Assembly: GCA_951813015.1 (NCBI GenBank) | Contig: CATOTG010000002.1 | Coordinates: 577,066 to 641,065, forward strand | DNA from: an uncultured Thermoanaerobaculia bacterium | Lineage (GTDB): Bacteria > Acidobacteriota > Thermoanaerobaculia > Multivoradales > Multivoraceae | Length of the DNA stretch: 64,000 nucleotides | Direction: 5' to 3' | In this document: in pieces, positions 18,342 to 26,775 of the stretch | Layout: every line of letters begins with the position of its first letter | How positions within the stretch are numbered: the first letter of the stretch is position 1 | The notes under the pieces: generated by a model | The model's database searches: none | Seen by the model: the letters and a program-made list of their open reading frames with translations, nothing else | Told to the model about the DNA's origin: nothing | Translations under genes and position numbers: made by a program

Positions 18342-20074
18342 TCCTTCGCCTCTGCCTCGCCGCGCTCGCCGCCCTGTCACTCGCGGGCTGCCTGGGCAAT
18401 CCCGCCGGCCCGGCCCGGAGCGCGATGTTCGATTACGACCCGGGCGCCGATCCCGTTTCCAACCCGGATTCGCTGTTCGCGCCATTCGACCCGGAGCGAG
18501 CGGACACCGACGGGACGATCAACCGCTACTCGCTCGACCAGCCGACCTCGCTCAACCCCCTGTTCATCCGCGCCTGGACCGACGGGTTCCTCTACCGGCT
18601 GCTGTTCGATCCGATCGCGCACCGCAGACCGGACCTCACCGCCGAATGGAACCCGGCGATGGTCGACCAGGTCGAGGAACTCGAGGGCGGCAAGGTCCAC
18701 CGCATCCGGCTCCACGCCGGCATGCGCTGGCACGACGGCGCCCCGGTCACCTCCGAGGACGTTCGCTTCAGCTGGGAGGCGATCGCCGACGACAACGTGC
18801 CGGCGGTCGACTACAAGTACAAGGCCGCCGAGATCGAGGACATCCGGATCATCGACGACATCGCCTTCGACGTCGTCCACCGGCAGATCTCGGCGCTGCG
18901 AATCGACAACCTCTACTTCCCCGTCGTTCCCGCCCACATCCTGAACAACCCGGAAGAGCGCGCCGCCGATCCCACCCTCCGCACGAGCGCCTACTACAAC
19001 CGCTACCTGCGGGAGCTCGGGATCGGCAACGGGCCTTACAGGTTCGTCGAGTGGATCCACGCCGACCGGATCATCGTCGAGCGCTGGGAGGACTACCACC
19101 ACGACAAGCCGCCCATCCGCCGCCAGGTAATCACGACCCACAGCGACCGGAACGCGGCCCTGCTCCAGTTCCGAAAGGGACAGCTCGACGACATCTGGCT
19201 GACCGTCCAGCAGCACGGCAGCCAGACCAACGACGAGGAGTTCCATGCGGTCGGCGTGAAGGCCTGGGGACCGAGATGGATGCAGGCCTACATCGGCTGG
19301 CAGCAGGGCGGGAACAACCACTTCTTCGGCGATGTCCGGGTGCGGCGGGCGATGGCCCACGCCTATGACGCCGAGCGCGTGTTGCGGCAGGTGAGCTGGA
19401 ACGTCTACACCCGCTCGAACGGGATGTTCCCGCCGAGCCACTGGAGCCACAATCCGCACGTCCAGCCGCTCGAGTACGACCTGGACAAGGCGGCCGAGCT
19501 CCTGGACGAGGCCGGCTGGAAGTCGAACCCCGACGACGGCTGGCGCTACAAGGAAATCGACGGCGAGCAGGTGCAGTTCCACTTCATGATGAATCTGCCC
19601 CAGTCCTTCGTCGACGCCCGCCGCATGGTCGACATCTACCGCGACGACCTGCGCCGCATCGGCGTCTCCTTCGACACGGAAATCCAGGAAAACGCGAGCC
19701 GCTCGCCGCTCCTGATTCAGCACGAGATGATCGCCCACGTCGACACCTTCCAGGTCTTCGCCGACCCGGACATCTGGCGCAACTTCTTCCACAGCGAAGC
19801 GATCGACAACGGCCGCAACTACGACAGTTACAGCAACCCGAAGGTCGACGAACTGTTCGACCGCTCGCGCGTGGAACTCGACCGCGAACGCCGCGCCGAA
19901 CTCCTGCGCGAACTCCAGGCCCGGATCCAGGCCGACCAGCCGGCCCTGTTCCTGTGGAACTACAGCACGACCTGGGGCTTCAGCAAGCGGATGCGCGGCG
20001 TCGAACTCGGCCCGTCAGGCGTGACCGCCTTCGTCCCCGGCACGCGAGGCTGGTGGATCGAGAAGGAGGAGTAG
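18332..20074 (+). CDS. Peptide/solute-binding lipoprotein of an ABC transporter (SBP family 5)
   Basis: 580 residues from ATG 18332 (a GTG two codons on is an alternative). The leader ends at a lipobox, LAALSLAGC. SBP_bac_5 features follow: TSLNPLF near the start, HRIRLHAGMRWHDGAPVTSEDVRFSWEAI, and later VRRAMAHAYDAERVL. It captures oligopeptides or a similar ligand at the outer face of the inner membrane. No permease or ATPase genes are adjacent on either side, so it is an orphan here. It overlaps the thiolase-like gene by 10 bp, suggesting co-translation. Confidence 0.88.
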   Translation: MPVILRLCLAALAALSLAGCLGNPAGPARSAMFDYDPGADPVSNPDSLFAPFDPERADTDGTINRYSLDQPTSLNPLFIRAWTDGFLYRLLFDPIAHRRPDLTAEWNPAMVDQVEELEGGKVHRIRLHAGMRWHDGAPVTSEDVRFSWEAIADDNVPAVDYKYKAAEIEDIRIIDDIAFDVVHRQISALRIDNLYFPVVPAHILNNPEERAADPTLRTSAYYNRYLRELGIGNGPYRFVEWIHADRIIVERWEDYHHDKPPIRRQVITTHSDRNAALLQFRKGQLDDIWLTVQQHGSQTNDEEFHAVGVKAWGPRWMQAYIGWQQGGNNHFFGDVRVRRAMAHAYDAERVLRQVSWNVYTRSNGMFPPSHWSHNPHVQPLEYDLDKAAELLDEAGWKSNPDDGWRYKEIDGEQVQFHFMMNLPQSFVDARRMVDIYRDDLRRIGVSFDTEIQENASRSPLLIQHEMIAHVDTFQVFADPDIWRNFFHSEAIDNGRNYDSYSNPKVDELFDRSRVELDRERRAELLRELQARIQADQPALFLWNYSTTWGFSKRMRGVELGPSGVTAFVPGTRGWWIEKEE

Positions 20075-20148
20075 GCGCCAACCCAGGGCCGTCGCAAAGA
20101 AGCGAACCGCAGTTCGCGACGGTCCGACAACTCAACGGGAGATGCACC

Positions 20149-20424
20149 GTGATCCTGCTGGTCCGCAACCGCGTGAAAGACCTCGACCACTGGAAGCGCG
20201 TCTTCGACGAGCAGGAGGCCGCCGGCATGGCCGCCGGCCTGTCGGTCAAGCACGTCTGGCGCTCAGCCGACAACCCGGACGAAGTGTTCTTCATCCTGGG
20301 CGTCGAAGACCGGGCGACGGCGGAGGCCTACATGGCGACACCCGAGGCAGCCGCGGTCGGCGAGGAGGCCGGCGCGGTCGAGGGCGAGTACTGGTTCCTG
20401 GAGGAGTTCCCGGTTCCGGGCTGA
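20149..20424 (+). CDS. Small ferredoxin-like (ABM/dimeric alpha-beta barrel) protein
   Basis: 91 residues from a GTG at 20149, chosen because ACGGGAGA lies about 8 bp upstream and the frame before it is not protein-like. The pattern ILLVRNRVKDLDHWKRVFDEQ, then VWRSADNPDEVFFILGVED and AEAYMATPEA, is that of small antibiotic-biosynthesis-monooxygenase-like barrels that dimerise. Such proteins are monooxygenases or stress-related, and the function is not predictable here. 75 bp after the binding-protein gene on the same strand. Confidence 0.65.
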   Translation: MILLVRNRVKDLDHWKRVFDEQEAAGMAAGLSVKHVWRSADNPDEVFFILGVEDRATAEAYMATPEAAAVGEEAGAVEGEYWFLEEFPVPG

Positions 20425-20447
20425 GACCCCACTCGACCGGGCTCTAC

Positions 20448-20474
20448 CTGCGGGATCTGCGGGATCTGCGGGAT
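20448..20474 (+). repeat. Three perfect copies of a 9-mer
   Basis: CTGCGGGAT is repeated three times head to tail just after the small ABM-like gene. It has no coding role and marks the start of the 780 bp non-genic stretch that runs to 21208. Confidence 0.9.
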
Positions 20475-20493
20475 AGTCCAAGCGCCAAGAGAG

Positions 20494-20816
20494 ATGTCTC
20501 AGCGTGTCTACGGTCTGGCCTTGGGCCAAGAGGACCTGAGAATGACCACGCCGAGCTTCGCCTTGACGCGTTGATGGCGCTGTTGGCGGGCAAGTCGGAC
20601 ATCACGGGGGCCAATCGGTCGTCGGGCGCGGGACAAGGAGCGTCCTCTGGCGAGCGCTTCGGCGTTGAATCGTCTTGAGCTGTCCCGGCCGGAAAAGGCT
20701 TCGGGTTACCGCTACAAGCGGATTCCGGCGGACGGCTCGGCGATAGGCGGTTTGTTTGTGAACCTGTTTTCCGGAGGCTCACAAGGCGGCGCCGGCGGAG
20801 ATCGAGCTGGACCTGC
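20494..20816 (+). pseudogene. IS1380-family transposase remnant
   Basis: Joining three frames reconstructs an IS1380-type transposase segment. Frame one gives QRVYGLALGQEDL; after a shift comes NDHAELRLDALMALLAGKSD then ITGANR; after another comes ARDKERPLASASALNRLEL, then SGYRYKRI, LFVNLF and AHKAAPAEIELDL. The order matches the family's conserved core (RVYGLALGYEDLNDHD, LAGKSTLNRLEL, LDLDATDDPLHG). The DLDATDDP motif itself is lost and at least two or three frameshifts are present, so it is dead. The rest of 20425-21208 holds no gene that could be supported. Confidence 0.75.
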
Positions 20817-20919
20817 GTGTTCGGCGTGGCAAAGAACCCGCGCCTTTCGAACTCATTTGCCAAGGCACTTGCGAAATCGCGGCGCCGCTTTCATGCGACA
20901 GGGAAGGCCTCGCGGCGTT

Positions 20920-20988
20920 CCGAGCACCGCGACCAGAGGCTTTCCCAGCCAAACCGCACACTGACGACGCCTCGGTGAAGTATGCGGG
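20920..20988 (+). repeat. 69 bp direct repeat, left copy, probable IS1380 end
   Basis: Matches 23271-23340 in the same orientation, including a perfect 25 bp core (20961-20985 against 23313-23337) containing GCCTCGGTGAAGTATGC. The tail with GGTGAARTATGC followed by GGG or AGG resembles the terminal sequence of IS1380-type elements, and this copy lies just beyond the IS1380 transposase remnant. The two copies bracket the DUF222-HNH gene. Confidence 0.7.
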
Positions 20989-21208
20989 CCAAACTGGGCC
21001 AAACCCTCCTCGTTGACTCCCGAGAGCTTGTCGGATAACGACCCGATTGGTCTCTCATGAGAGACCTCTTCAATGCTCTGGATTTCCTTGTGTTTTGATC
21101 ATCCGTCGTGATAGCTTCGTCGTCTTCACGGGAGCCTCGAAGGGCCGGTTCGGAAGCCCCCGACACGATCCAATCCGACCGCCAGGTCGCAGCACGGATG
21201 GCAAGCCA

Positions 21209-23173
21209 ATGATTGACAAACAAACAGACATGAGCGCCGCAGAACGCATGGGCGAGGAGATCGCGACGCTTGCGGCACGGATCGACGCGGCGACCTACGA
21301 GTTGCTGGTCCTGATCCGCAAGTTCGACGAACTGGGAAACTGGGGCTGCGGCTTTCTCAGCTGCGCCCACTTTCTCAACTGGCGCATCGGCCTGGCGCCC
21401 GGCGCGGCCCGCGAACGCGTACGCATCGCCCGCGCCCTGGGCTATTTGCCGCGCATCAGCGCGGCGATGAAGCGAGGAGAACTCTCCTACTCGAAGGTCA
21501 GGGCCCTGACCCGCGTCGCCCGTCCCGACACGGAGGAAACTCTGCTCGGCGTCGCCAGGACGGGCACGGCGGCTCATGTCGAGCAAATCGTCCGGGCGTG
21601 GCGGAGGATCGATCGCTCGGTGGAGGCTGCGGACGACGAACTGCGCGATGCCTCGAGCGAGGTGACGACTCATGTCGACGAGAACGGCATGGTCGTCATC
21701 CGGGGGCGTCTCGCGCCGGAAGCCGGCGAGGTGCTGCGGAAGGCGATCGAGGCAGCGGGCGAGAGGCTCTACGCTCCGGAGCAGAAGGATCGCCCGTCGG
21801 CCGGCAAGGTGTGCGCGGACGCTCTGGTTCTGGTAGCCGAGAGTGCGCTCAGGGGCGGACTGGACCCGGGCTCAAGCGGCGACCGCTATCAGGTGGTCGT
21901 CCACGTGAACGAAGAGGAGCTGGGAACCGCGGCGAGCGGGGCGACCAACGGCCGGCGGCGAGCCGACCGCCAGGCCGGGGACGAAGCGAAGGCCCCGCAG
22001 AACCAGACTGCGCGGCCAGCGACGGCGCCGGATTGCCATGGGCACGTTCCAGCGGAAACGCCGGCCAAGGACGTTCCCGCGGGAACGCCGGCGAAGCCCG
22101 TTGCAACGGAAGCGACCGAAGCGAAGGCCTTGGAGAATCAGGCTGCGCGGCCAGCGACGGCGCCGGATCGTCATGGGCACGTTCCAGCGGAAACGCCGGC
22201 CAAGGACGTTCCCGCGGGAACGCCGGCGAAGCCCGTTGCAACGGAAGTGACGGAAGCGAAGGCCTTGGAGAATCAGGCTGCACGGCCGGCTACGGCGCCG
22301 GACCGCAACGGGCACGTTCCAGCGGGAACGGCGGGCAAGGACGTTCCCGCGGGAACGCCGGCGAAGCCGGTTGCACCGGAAGTGATTGCGGCACCCGAAG
22401 AACGGCGGCCCGCTCATCCGCAAGCCGGGTCGGCAACGGCTGGCGGGGAGACAGGGCGGATACCCGCGTCTCAGGCGCCGGCACGCAACGGGAGAGAGTC
22501 CGCCGCGGCCGGACTGCCGGCAGCCGACCGGTTGGCGGCCAACCGTGCCTGGATCGGGGACTCCAACACGCCTGTTTCAGCCGAAACAGCCCGTCGCATC
22601 GCCTGCGACGCCGGCAGAGTCCGAATGACCCACGACTCGGACCGGATTCTCAGCGTGGGCCGCAAGACCCGCACCATTCCACCGCCCATCCGGCGGGCCC
22701 TGGAGTTCCGCGATCAGGGCTGCCGCTTCCCGGGCTGCACTTCCAGGCACTGCGACGCCCACCACATCGTCCACTGGGCCGACGGCGGCGAAACGAAGCT
22801 CTCGAACCTCGTTCTCCTCTGCCGACGGCACCACCGCCTTCTCCATGAAGGCCGCTTCGGGCTGCGGATGAGCGAAGACGGCGCCGTCCGGTTCCTCCAT
22901 CGCGGGGGACAGCCCCTGGAGCAGAGTCCGGCGCCTCCGCCGATAGGCCTTCACGCCGCCCGGGAGCTGGTCGAGCGCCTGGAGAACGCCGGCATCCTGA
23001 TCACCGGCGAGGAGTCGATGCCGTCCTGGGACGGCGAACCGCTCGACCTCCGCTACGCGATGGAGTGCCTGTGGAAGCCGCCGCCGCACCTGGAAGAACT
23101 CGTGGCCCGGGAGCGCGGCACAACGCGGGCCGCGCAGCTGGTTTGCAGACCTGCCGCCACGCATCCGCTTTGA
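21209..23173 (+). CDS. DUF222 domain HNH endonuclease-like protein with expanded linker
   Basis: 654 residues from ATG 21209. The N-terminal DUF222 helical domain (about 15-230) includes GCGFLSCAHFLNWRIGLAPG and ARALGYLPRISAAMKRGELS. A low-complexity linker (about 250-440) is built from three 45-residue repeats. A C-terminal HNH domain follows (CRFPGCTSRHCDAHHIVHW, then LSNLVLLCRRHHRLLHEG), with the Cys pairs and His residues of an HNH zinc nuclease. These proteins are frequent in actinobacteria and scattered elsewhere, and the biological role is unclear. It is flanked by the 70 bp direct repeats, suggesting acquisition with an IS1380 element. Confidence 0.85.
   Translation: MIDKQTDMSAAERMGEEIATLAARIDAATYELLVLIRKFDELGNWGCGFLSCAHFLNWRIGLAPGAARERVRIARALGYLPRISAAMKRGELSYSKVRALTRVARPDTEETLLGVARTGTAAHVEQIVRAWRRIDRSVEAADDELRDASSEVTTHVDENGMVVIRGRLAPEAGEVLRKAIEAAGERLYAPEQKDRPSAGKVCADALVLVAESALRGGLDPGSSGDRYQVVVHVNEEELGTAASGATNGRRRADRQAGDEAKAPQNQTARPATAPDCHGHVPAETPAKDVPAGTPAKPVATEATEAKALENQAARPATAPDRHGHVPAETPAKDVPAGTPAKPVATEVTEAKALENQAARPATAPDRNGHVPAGTAGKDVPAGTPAKPVAPEVIAAPEERRPAHPQAGSATAGGETGRIPASQAPARNGRESAAAGLPAADRLAANRAWIGDSNTPVSAETARRIACDAGRVRMTHDSDRILSVGRKTRTIPPPIRRALEFRDQGCRFPGCTSRHCDAHHIVHWADGGETKLSNLVLLCRRHHRLLHEGRFGLRMSEDGAVRFLHRGGQPLEQSPAPPPIGLHAARELVERLENAGILITGEESMPSWDGEPLDLRYAMECLWKPPPHLEELVARERGTTRAAQLVCRPAATHPL
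21992..22396 (+). repeat. Three in-frame 135 bp tandem repeats in the DUF222-HNH linker
   Basis: Units start at 21992, 22127 and 22262, each 135 bp (45 codons). Each carries AARPATAPD, then HVPAETPAKDVPAGTPAKP. Units one and two are nearly identical in DNA; unit three has drifted (HVPAGTAGKDVPAG). The period is a multiple of three, so copy number can change without breaking the frame. Confidence 0.9.
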
Positions 23174-23270
23174 GACCCCCGGTCACGAACTGCCTGAGAT
23201 CGAACCGCGAGGACCGTGTCGAGGTTGGGCGTCGCCAGAGCGGGCGAGGTGGAAGCCGCGGGTCGCCAGA

Positions 23271-23340
23271 CCGAGCACGGCGATCAAAGGACTTCCCAGC
23301 AAGAGCTGTACCCTGACGACGCCTCGGTGAAGTATGCAGG
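23271..23340 (+). repeat. 70 bp direct repeat, right copy, probable IS1380 end
   Basis: Second copy of the sequence at 20920-20988, about 100 bp after the DUF222-HNH stop. No transposase remnant lies next to this copy. The 254 bp between the HNH stop and the DUF499-like fragment contain nothing else recognisable. Confidence 0.7.
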
Positions 23341-23427
23341 CTACGCACATCAACGCGGCCTTCAGACAGAGCGCGAAGGCAGAGACTCCGGGCGACGCTG
23401 CGCCGTAGCGGCTATCCTTCCGCCGAA

Positions 23428-23745
23428 GTGGCCGTCCCCACGATCTTCGACACCTGCCGGCCGCGCGAGGACATCCTCCGCGGCGCGGTAGCCGACGCCG
23501 ACTTCGCGGCCGATCTCGCGTCGGTCGTGAACCGCCGGGGAAGTCCGGCGTACGTGGACCCGGCCCGGTTCTTCGCGAACACCTACCCCACGCGGGGTCT
23601 GCGCAACCTGCTCTCGAACGTGTGCCGGCGGCTCAGCGGGGCCGGCGAAGAGGCCGCCTACTGGCTCGGCATGGCGATGCACCGCCGCCGGCCCCGGCGG
23701 GTACTCGCGGCCTTCAGGCTGCTGCTGACGGAGGCGGCACGGTGA
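23428..23745 (+). pseudogene. N-terminal remnant resembling a DUF499 defence ATPase
   Basis: 105 residues from a GTG at 23428. The opening PTIFDTCRPREDILRGAV then DADFAADL and DPARFFANTYPTRGL and LLSNVCRRLSGAG is, from memory, the start of DUF499 ATPases. These accompany DUF1156 methylases and helicases in phage-defence clusters. Family members are about 1000 residues and continue with a glycine-rich P-loop (YGGGKTH). Here the sequence instead runs into an Arg-rich end (AYWLGMAMHRRRPRRVLAAF) and stops. It is either a deletion remnant fused to another C-terminus or a small gene of its own. Confidence 0.5.
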
Positions 23746-23794
23746 CCGCCACACCCCGCCGCCGCGCCCCATTCCGCTCAGGTCTCTGTTGACG

Positions 23795-24964
23795 ATGCTC
23801 GCCGTGAACCCGGACATCCTCTCCTGGGCACGAGACAGCGCCGGTCTTTCGCAGGAAGAGGCCGTTGCCAAGCTTCCCCTGAGTGCCGTTCACGGCAAGA
23901 CGGCGGTCGAGCGCCTGGAGGAATTCGAGTCCGGCGTTCAGGCACTCCCTCGACCGATGCTGGTCAAGATGGCCAAGCATTATCGGCGTCCTCTGGTCAC
24001 TTTCTATCTCGCGCAGCCACCGGAGCGCGGTGACCGCGGAACGGACTTCCGCAGCCTCCCAGGCGTCCGGGCGCCGAGCGACGACGCCGGTGTCCAGGTC
24101 CTTGTTCGTCAGATACTGGCGCGTCAGAGCATTCTGCGCGACATCCTGGCCGAGGACGAAGCTGCCGAAGTGTCCTGGGTGGATTCCCTCACGCTCAGCG
24201 ACGGACGCGAAGCGGCGCTCGACCTCGCCCGCGAGATTCTGGCGTCGTCACATCCCAGCGAGGCCCGGGACGCATCGCAGGCCTTCGACAGGCTCCGCAA
24301 CGCAGTCCACGAAGCCGGCGCGTTCGTCCTGCTCAAGGGAGACCTGGGCAGCTACCACACCGCGTTGGATACGAACACGTTTCGAGGCTTCGCTCTGGCC
24401 GACCCGCTCGCGCCATTCATCGTCATCAACGACAACGACGCCAGGGCGGCCTGGTCCTTCACGCTCGTACACGAGCTCGTCCATCTGTTTCTGGGCGACA
24501 CGGGGATCAGCGGGTCCCCTGCCGCCAGCGGCGTGGAGCAGTTCTGCAACGACGTTGCCAGCGCGTACCTGCTTCCCGAAGAGGCCCTGGCAGCGTTGGA
24601 ACCGAGTCTTCTCGAACGTGAAGAACTTGCAAGCGCGATCGCCACGGTGGCCAAGACCCACAATGTGAGCCGCACCCTCGTGGCCTACCGCTTGTTCCGC
24701 TTCGGTCGGATCGCTGGCCAGGAGTACCGGGGACTCGTTTCCGGCTTCCGTGCCCAATGGCTCAACAAGCGAGAGGAACGAAGAGAAGCAGCACGAGCAA
24801 CCGACGGTGGACCCACCTTCTACACGATTCGGCGCCATCGCACCGGCAAGGCTCTGGTGGACGCCGTGAGACGCGCGCATCTCGACGGCGATCTGCCGAC
24901 AACCGGCGCCGCCCTGGTCCTTGGGGTGAAGCCCACTCAGGTCGGCATGATGCTGACCGGCTAG
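23795..24964 (+). CDS. XRE-type regulator fused to ImmA/IrrE metallopeptidase (DUF955)
   Basis: 389 residues from ATG 23795 (a TTG two codons upstream is possible). N-terminal HTH: DILSWARDSAGLSQEEAVAKL with a second helix around AVERLEEFESG. The peptidase domain has the zinc motif HELVHLFLG with HELVH at 226-230, followed by a Glu region SGVEQFCNDVASAYLLPEE. Such two-domain proteins cleave a repressor or antitoxin in response to damage and occur in mobile elements and toxin-antitoxin-like loci. The C-terminal 80 residues (TFYTIRRHRTGKALVDAVRR) form an extra module. The stop codon is the TAG of a dispersed-element boundary. Confidence 0.85.
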   Translation: MLAVNPDILSWARDSAGLSQEEAVAKLPLSAVHGKTAVERLEEFESGVQALPRPMLVKMAKHYRRPLVTFYLAQPPERGDRGTDFRSLPGVRAPSDDAGVQVLVRQILARQSILRDILAEDEAAEVSWVDSLTLSDGREAALDLAREILASSHPSEARDASQAFDRLRNAVHEAGAFVLLKGDLGSYHTALDTNTFRGFALADPLAPFIVINDNDARAAWSFTLVHELVHLFLGDTGISGSPAASGVEQFCNDVASAYLLPEEALAALEPSLLEREELASAIATVAKTHNVSRTLVAYRLFRFGRIAGQEYRGLVSGFRAQWLNKREERREAARATDGGPTFYTIRRHRTGKALVDAVRRAHLDGDLPTTGAALVLGVKPTQVGMMLTG

Positions 24965-25050
24965 CAGCCATGGCGGGAATCCGTGTCGCACCGAGAGCGG
25001 TTAGGCGCCCATCCAGCGAGGCCCGACGAGGGAGCACGGGAATGCAGCGC
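24961..25050 (+). repeat. Second copy of the 52.66-52.82 kb inverted-repeat element, internally deleted
   Basis: Beginning at the CTAG that contains the stop of the XRE-ImmA gene, the sequence matches the reverse complement of 52720-52818: CTAGCAGCC, TCCGTGTCGCACCGAGAG, AGGCGCCC, CGACGAGGGAGCA. It then jumps to GAATGCAGCGC, which in the other copy lies close to the opposite terminal repeat. It occupies almost the whole 114 bp gap before the DUF262 gene. Confidence 0.65.
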
Positions 25051-25078
25051 CGAGCCGCCGGCTGTTAGTCTCCCGCCG

Positions 25079-26257
25079 ATGTCGGCCAGCGAACCGCCAG
25101 GCTCCAGGCGCCGTCCTGCGCCCGCCGCGTTTACGCCAGAAGCCGGAACGTCCTCGAGTATCGAAGGAAACGGCGCCTCGGCGGAGGAGAGAATCGAGGG
25201 CATCGAGGATCGGGGCGCTCCCTGGGGCGACTATCCGATCGACTCCATCCTGATCCGCCAGGAACCCCGCACCGTGCGCGACGTGGTTCGCCGGATCAAG
25301 CGTGGCGCCTACATTCTGAATCCCGACTTCCAGCGCGACTTTCTCTGGGACGTGCCCACCCAGAGCAAGTTGATCGAGTCCATTCTGATGCGGATTCCGC
25401 TTCCCGTTCTCTACCTGGCGGAGAACGACGACGGCAAGGTCGTCGTCGTGGACGGCCTGCAACGCCTCAGCACGTTCCAGCGCTTTCTGGCTGACGACTT
25501 GACGCTACGGCTTCCCGACCGGGCGGACCTTGACGGCCAGCGCTTCTCCGACCTCCCGGAGAAGCTCCAGAACCGCGTCGAAGACTGCAGCCTGACCCTC
25601 TACTCCATCGACTCGAAGGTGCCGGAACGCGCCCGACTCGACATCTTCGACCGCGTGAACAGTGGCGTGCCGCTGACGCGGCAGCAGATGCGGAACTGCC
25701 TCTACATGGGCCAAGCCACCCGATTTCTGGCGGACGAGGCCGCCTCGGACCTGTTCAAGGAAGTTACAGGAGCCAGTCTCCAACAGAAGACGATGCGGGA
25801 CCGGGAGTTCGTCAACCGCTTCTGCGCCTTCCACCTTCTGCCTGTCGAGGACTATGACGGAGACATGGACCGCTTCCTCGCGAAGACGCTCCAACACATG
25901 AATCAAGTGCCCGAAGACGCGCTCGAGGAGCTCAGCGGCACCTTTCGGCGGGCGTTGCGCAACAACTTCATCGCCTTCGAAAAGCACGCATTCCGGAAGC
26001 ACGGGCCCGACCAGGACCGGAGAAGCGTCATCAACGCATCTCTGAGGGATGTCATGTCGACCGGCCTCGCCGCTTACGACGACGAACACGTCGCGGGCCG
26101 GCGCGAGCCGCTCAGAAACGCCTTCTTCGAACTGCTCGGGGACGAGAGATTCAACGAAGCGATCACCTACGGACCGAACGACGGGAAGAAGGTCCGCCGC
26201 CGCTTCGGGATGGCTCGTCGGATGTTCCGGGAGGTGCTGGATGCTGACGCAGATTGA
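25079..26257 (+). CDS. DUF262 (GmrS-type, ParB-like nuclease fold) protein
   Basis: 392 residues from ATG 25079. After a 50-residue Pro/Ser-rich lead comes the DUF262 domain: YILNPDFQRDFLWDVPTQSK, IPLPVLYL and the motif VVDGLQRLSTFQRFL at about 123-137 (the family's DGQQR equivalent). RLDIFDRVNSGVPLTRQQMRN follows. DUF262 proteins are NTP-dependent nucleases or regulators, as in the modification-dependent GmrSD system. No DUF1607 C-terminal partner domain is present, so only the S half is here. Its last 17 bp overlap a truncated AAA ATPase gene, implying a former two-gene operon. Confidence 0.85.
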   Translation: MSASEPPGSRRRPAPAAFTPEAGTSSSIEGNGASAEERIEGIEDRGAPWGDYPIDSILIRQEPRTVRDVVRRIKRGAYILNPDFQRDFLWDVPTQSKLIESILMRIPLPVLYLAENDDGKVVVVDGLQRLSTFQRFLADDLTLRLPDRADLDGQRFSDLPEKLQNRVEDCSLTLYSIDSKVPERARLDIFDRVNSGVPLTRQQMRNCLYMGQATRFLADEAASDLFKEVTGASLQQKTMRDREFVNRFCAFHLLPVEDYDGDMDRFLAKTLQHMNQVPEDALEELSGTFRRALRNNFIAFEKHAFRKHGPDQDRRSVINASLRDVMSTGLAAYDDEHVAGRREPLRNAFFELLGDERFNEAITYGPNDGKKVRRRFGMARRMFREVLDADAD

Positions 26258-26460
26258 ACTCCGGCACTTCAAGTGCTTCGAGTTGCTCAAGCTGCCGTTG
26301 GCCCCCCTGACTCTGCTTGCGGGCGCCAACGCATCAGGCAAGAGTACGGTCCTGCAGGCGCTCGGACTTCTGCACCAGACGGTGAAGGACTCGGAGTTTG
26401 CAAACCGGCTGCTTCTCAACGGCCCCTTGCTGCGGCTGGGAAGGGCAGTCGATGTGATTT
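26241..26460 (+). pseudogene. AAA ATPase N-terminal remnant (Walker A only)
   Basis: From ATG 26241, overlapping the DUF262 gene by 17 bp: MLTQIELRHFKCFELLKLPL, then LTLLAGANASGKSTVLQALG, a classic SMC/RecF-type P-loop, then LHQTVKDSEFANRLLLNG and LGRAVDVI. It resembles the DUF3696 or AbiEii-like ATPases that pair with DUF262 proteins. After about residue 73 homology ends and the frame runs into Arg/Pro-rich nonsense. Signature and Walker B motifs are absent, so the gene is truncated by a deletion. Confidence 0.7.
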
Positions 26461-26724
26461 TCCGACCTGATGCCTCCCGGCGTGGAGATCCGCCGGATGG
26501 GCGCCCGCGAGTACGGTCTGCTGGCCCCCGGAATGAAGAAGGAACTTCGGGTCACGACCGACCCGGTGTACTACGAGGAGCATTCCGAGAACCTGGAACT
26601 GTGGTCGCCGGGCAACCCGCTGTTCCAGGCGCCAGAGCACACCGCAGACGACGTCGAGCCCATCGAACCTGTTCCCGGCAGCCCGAACCGGCAATCGCTG
26701 AGCGGGATTCTGGACCGCGGCTGA
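26461..26724 (+). pseudogene. C-terminal fragment of an unidentified (helicase-like?) protein
   Basis: In the frame next to the AAA remnant: GVEIRRMGAREYGLLAPGMK, RVTTDPVYYEEHSENLELWS, PGNPLFQAPEH, ending LSGILDRG. This is coherent protein sequence, unlike the AAA frame over the same bases. From memory it looks like the C-terminal tail of SNF2/DISARM-type helicases, but that is weak. Frame TGA at 26455 shows it cannot be read from the AAA start. A deletion appears to have joined the head of one gene to the tail of another. Confidence 0.45.
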
Positions 26725-26775
26725 ACGCCGGAGCCACCACAGACCGAGCCATCCCTCCCCGCCAGCGGTTCGGGT

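Noticed and set aside
20891..21673. 260-codon minus-strand frame before and inside the DUF222-HNH gene
   Set aside because: It overlaps the conserved DUF222 coding sequence and shows no domain or good start.
21992..22396. CRISPR-like array
   Set aside because: Repeats are 135 bp, contiguous, in frame with a protein and without unique spacers.
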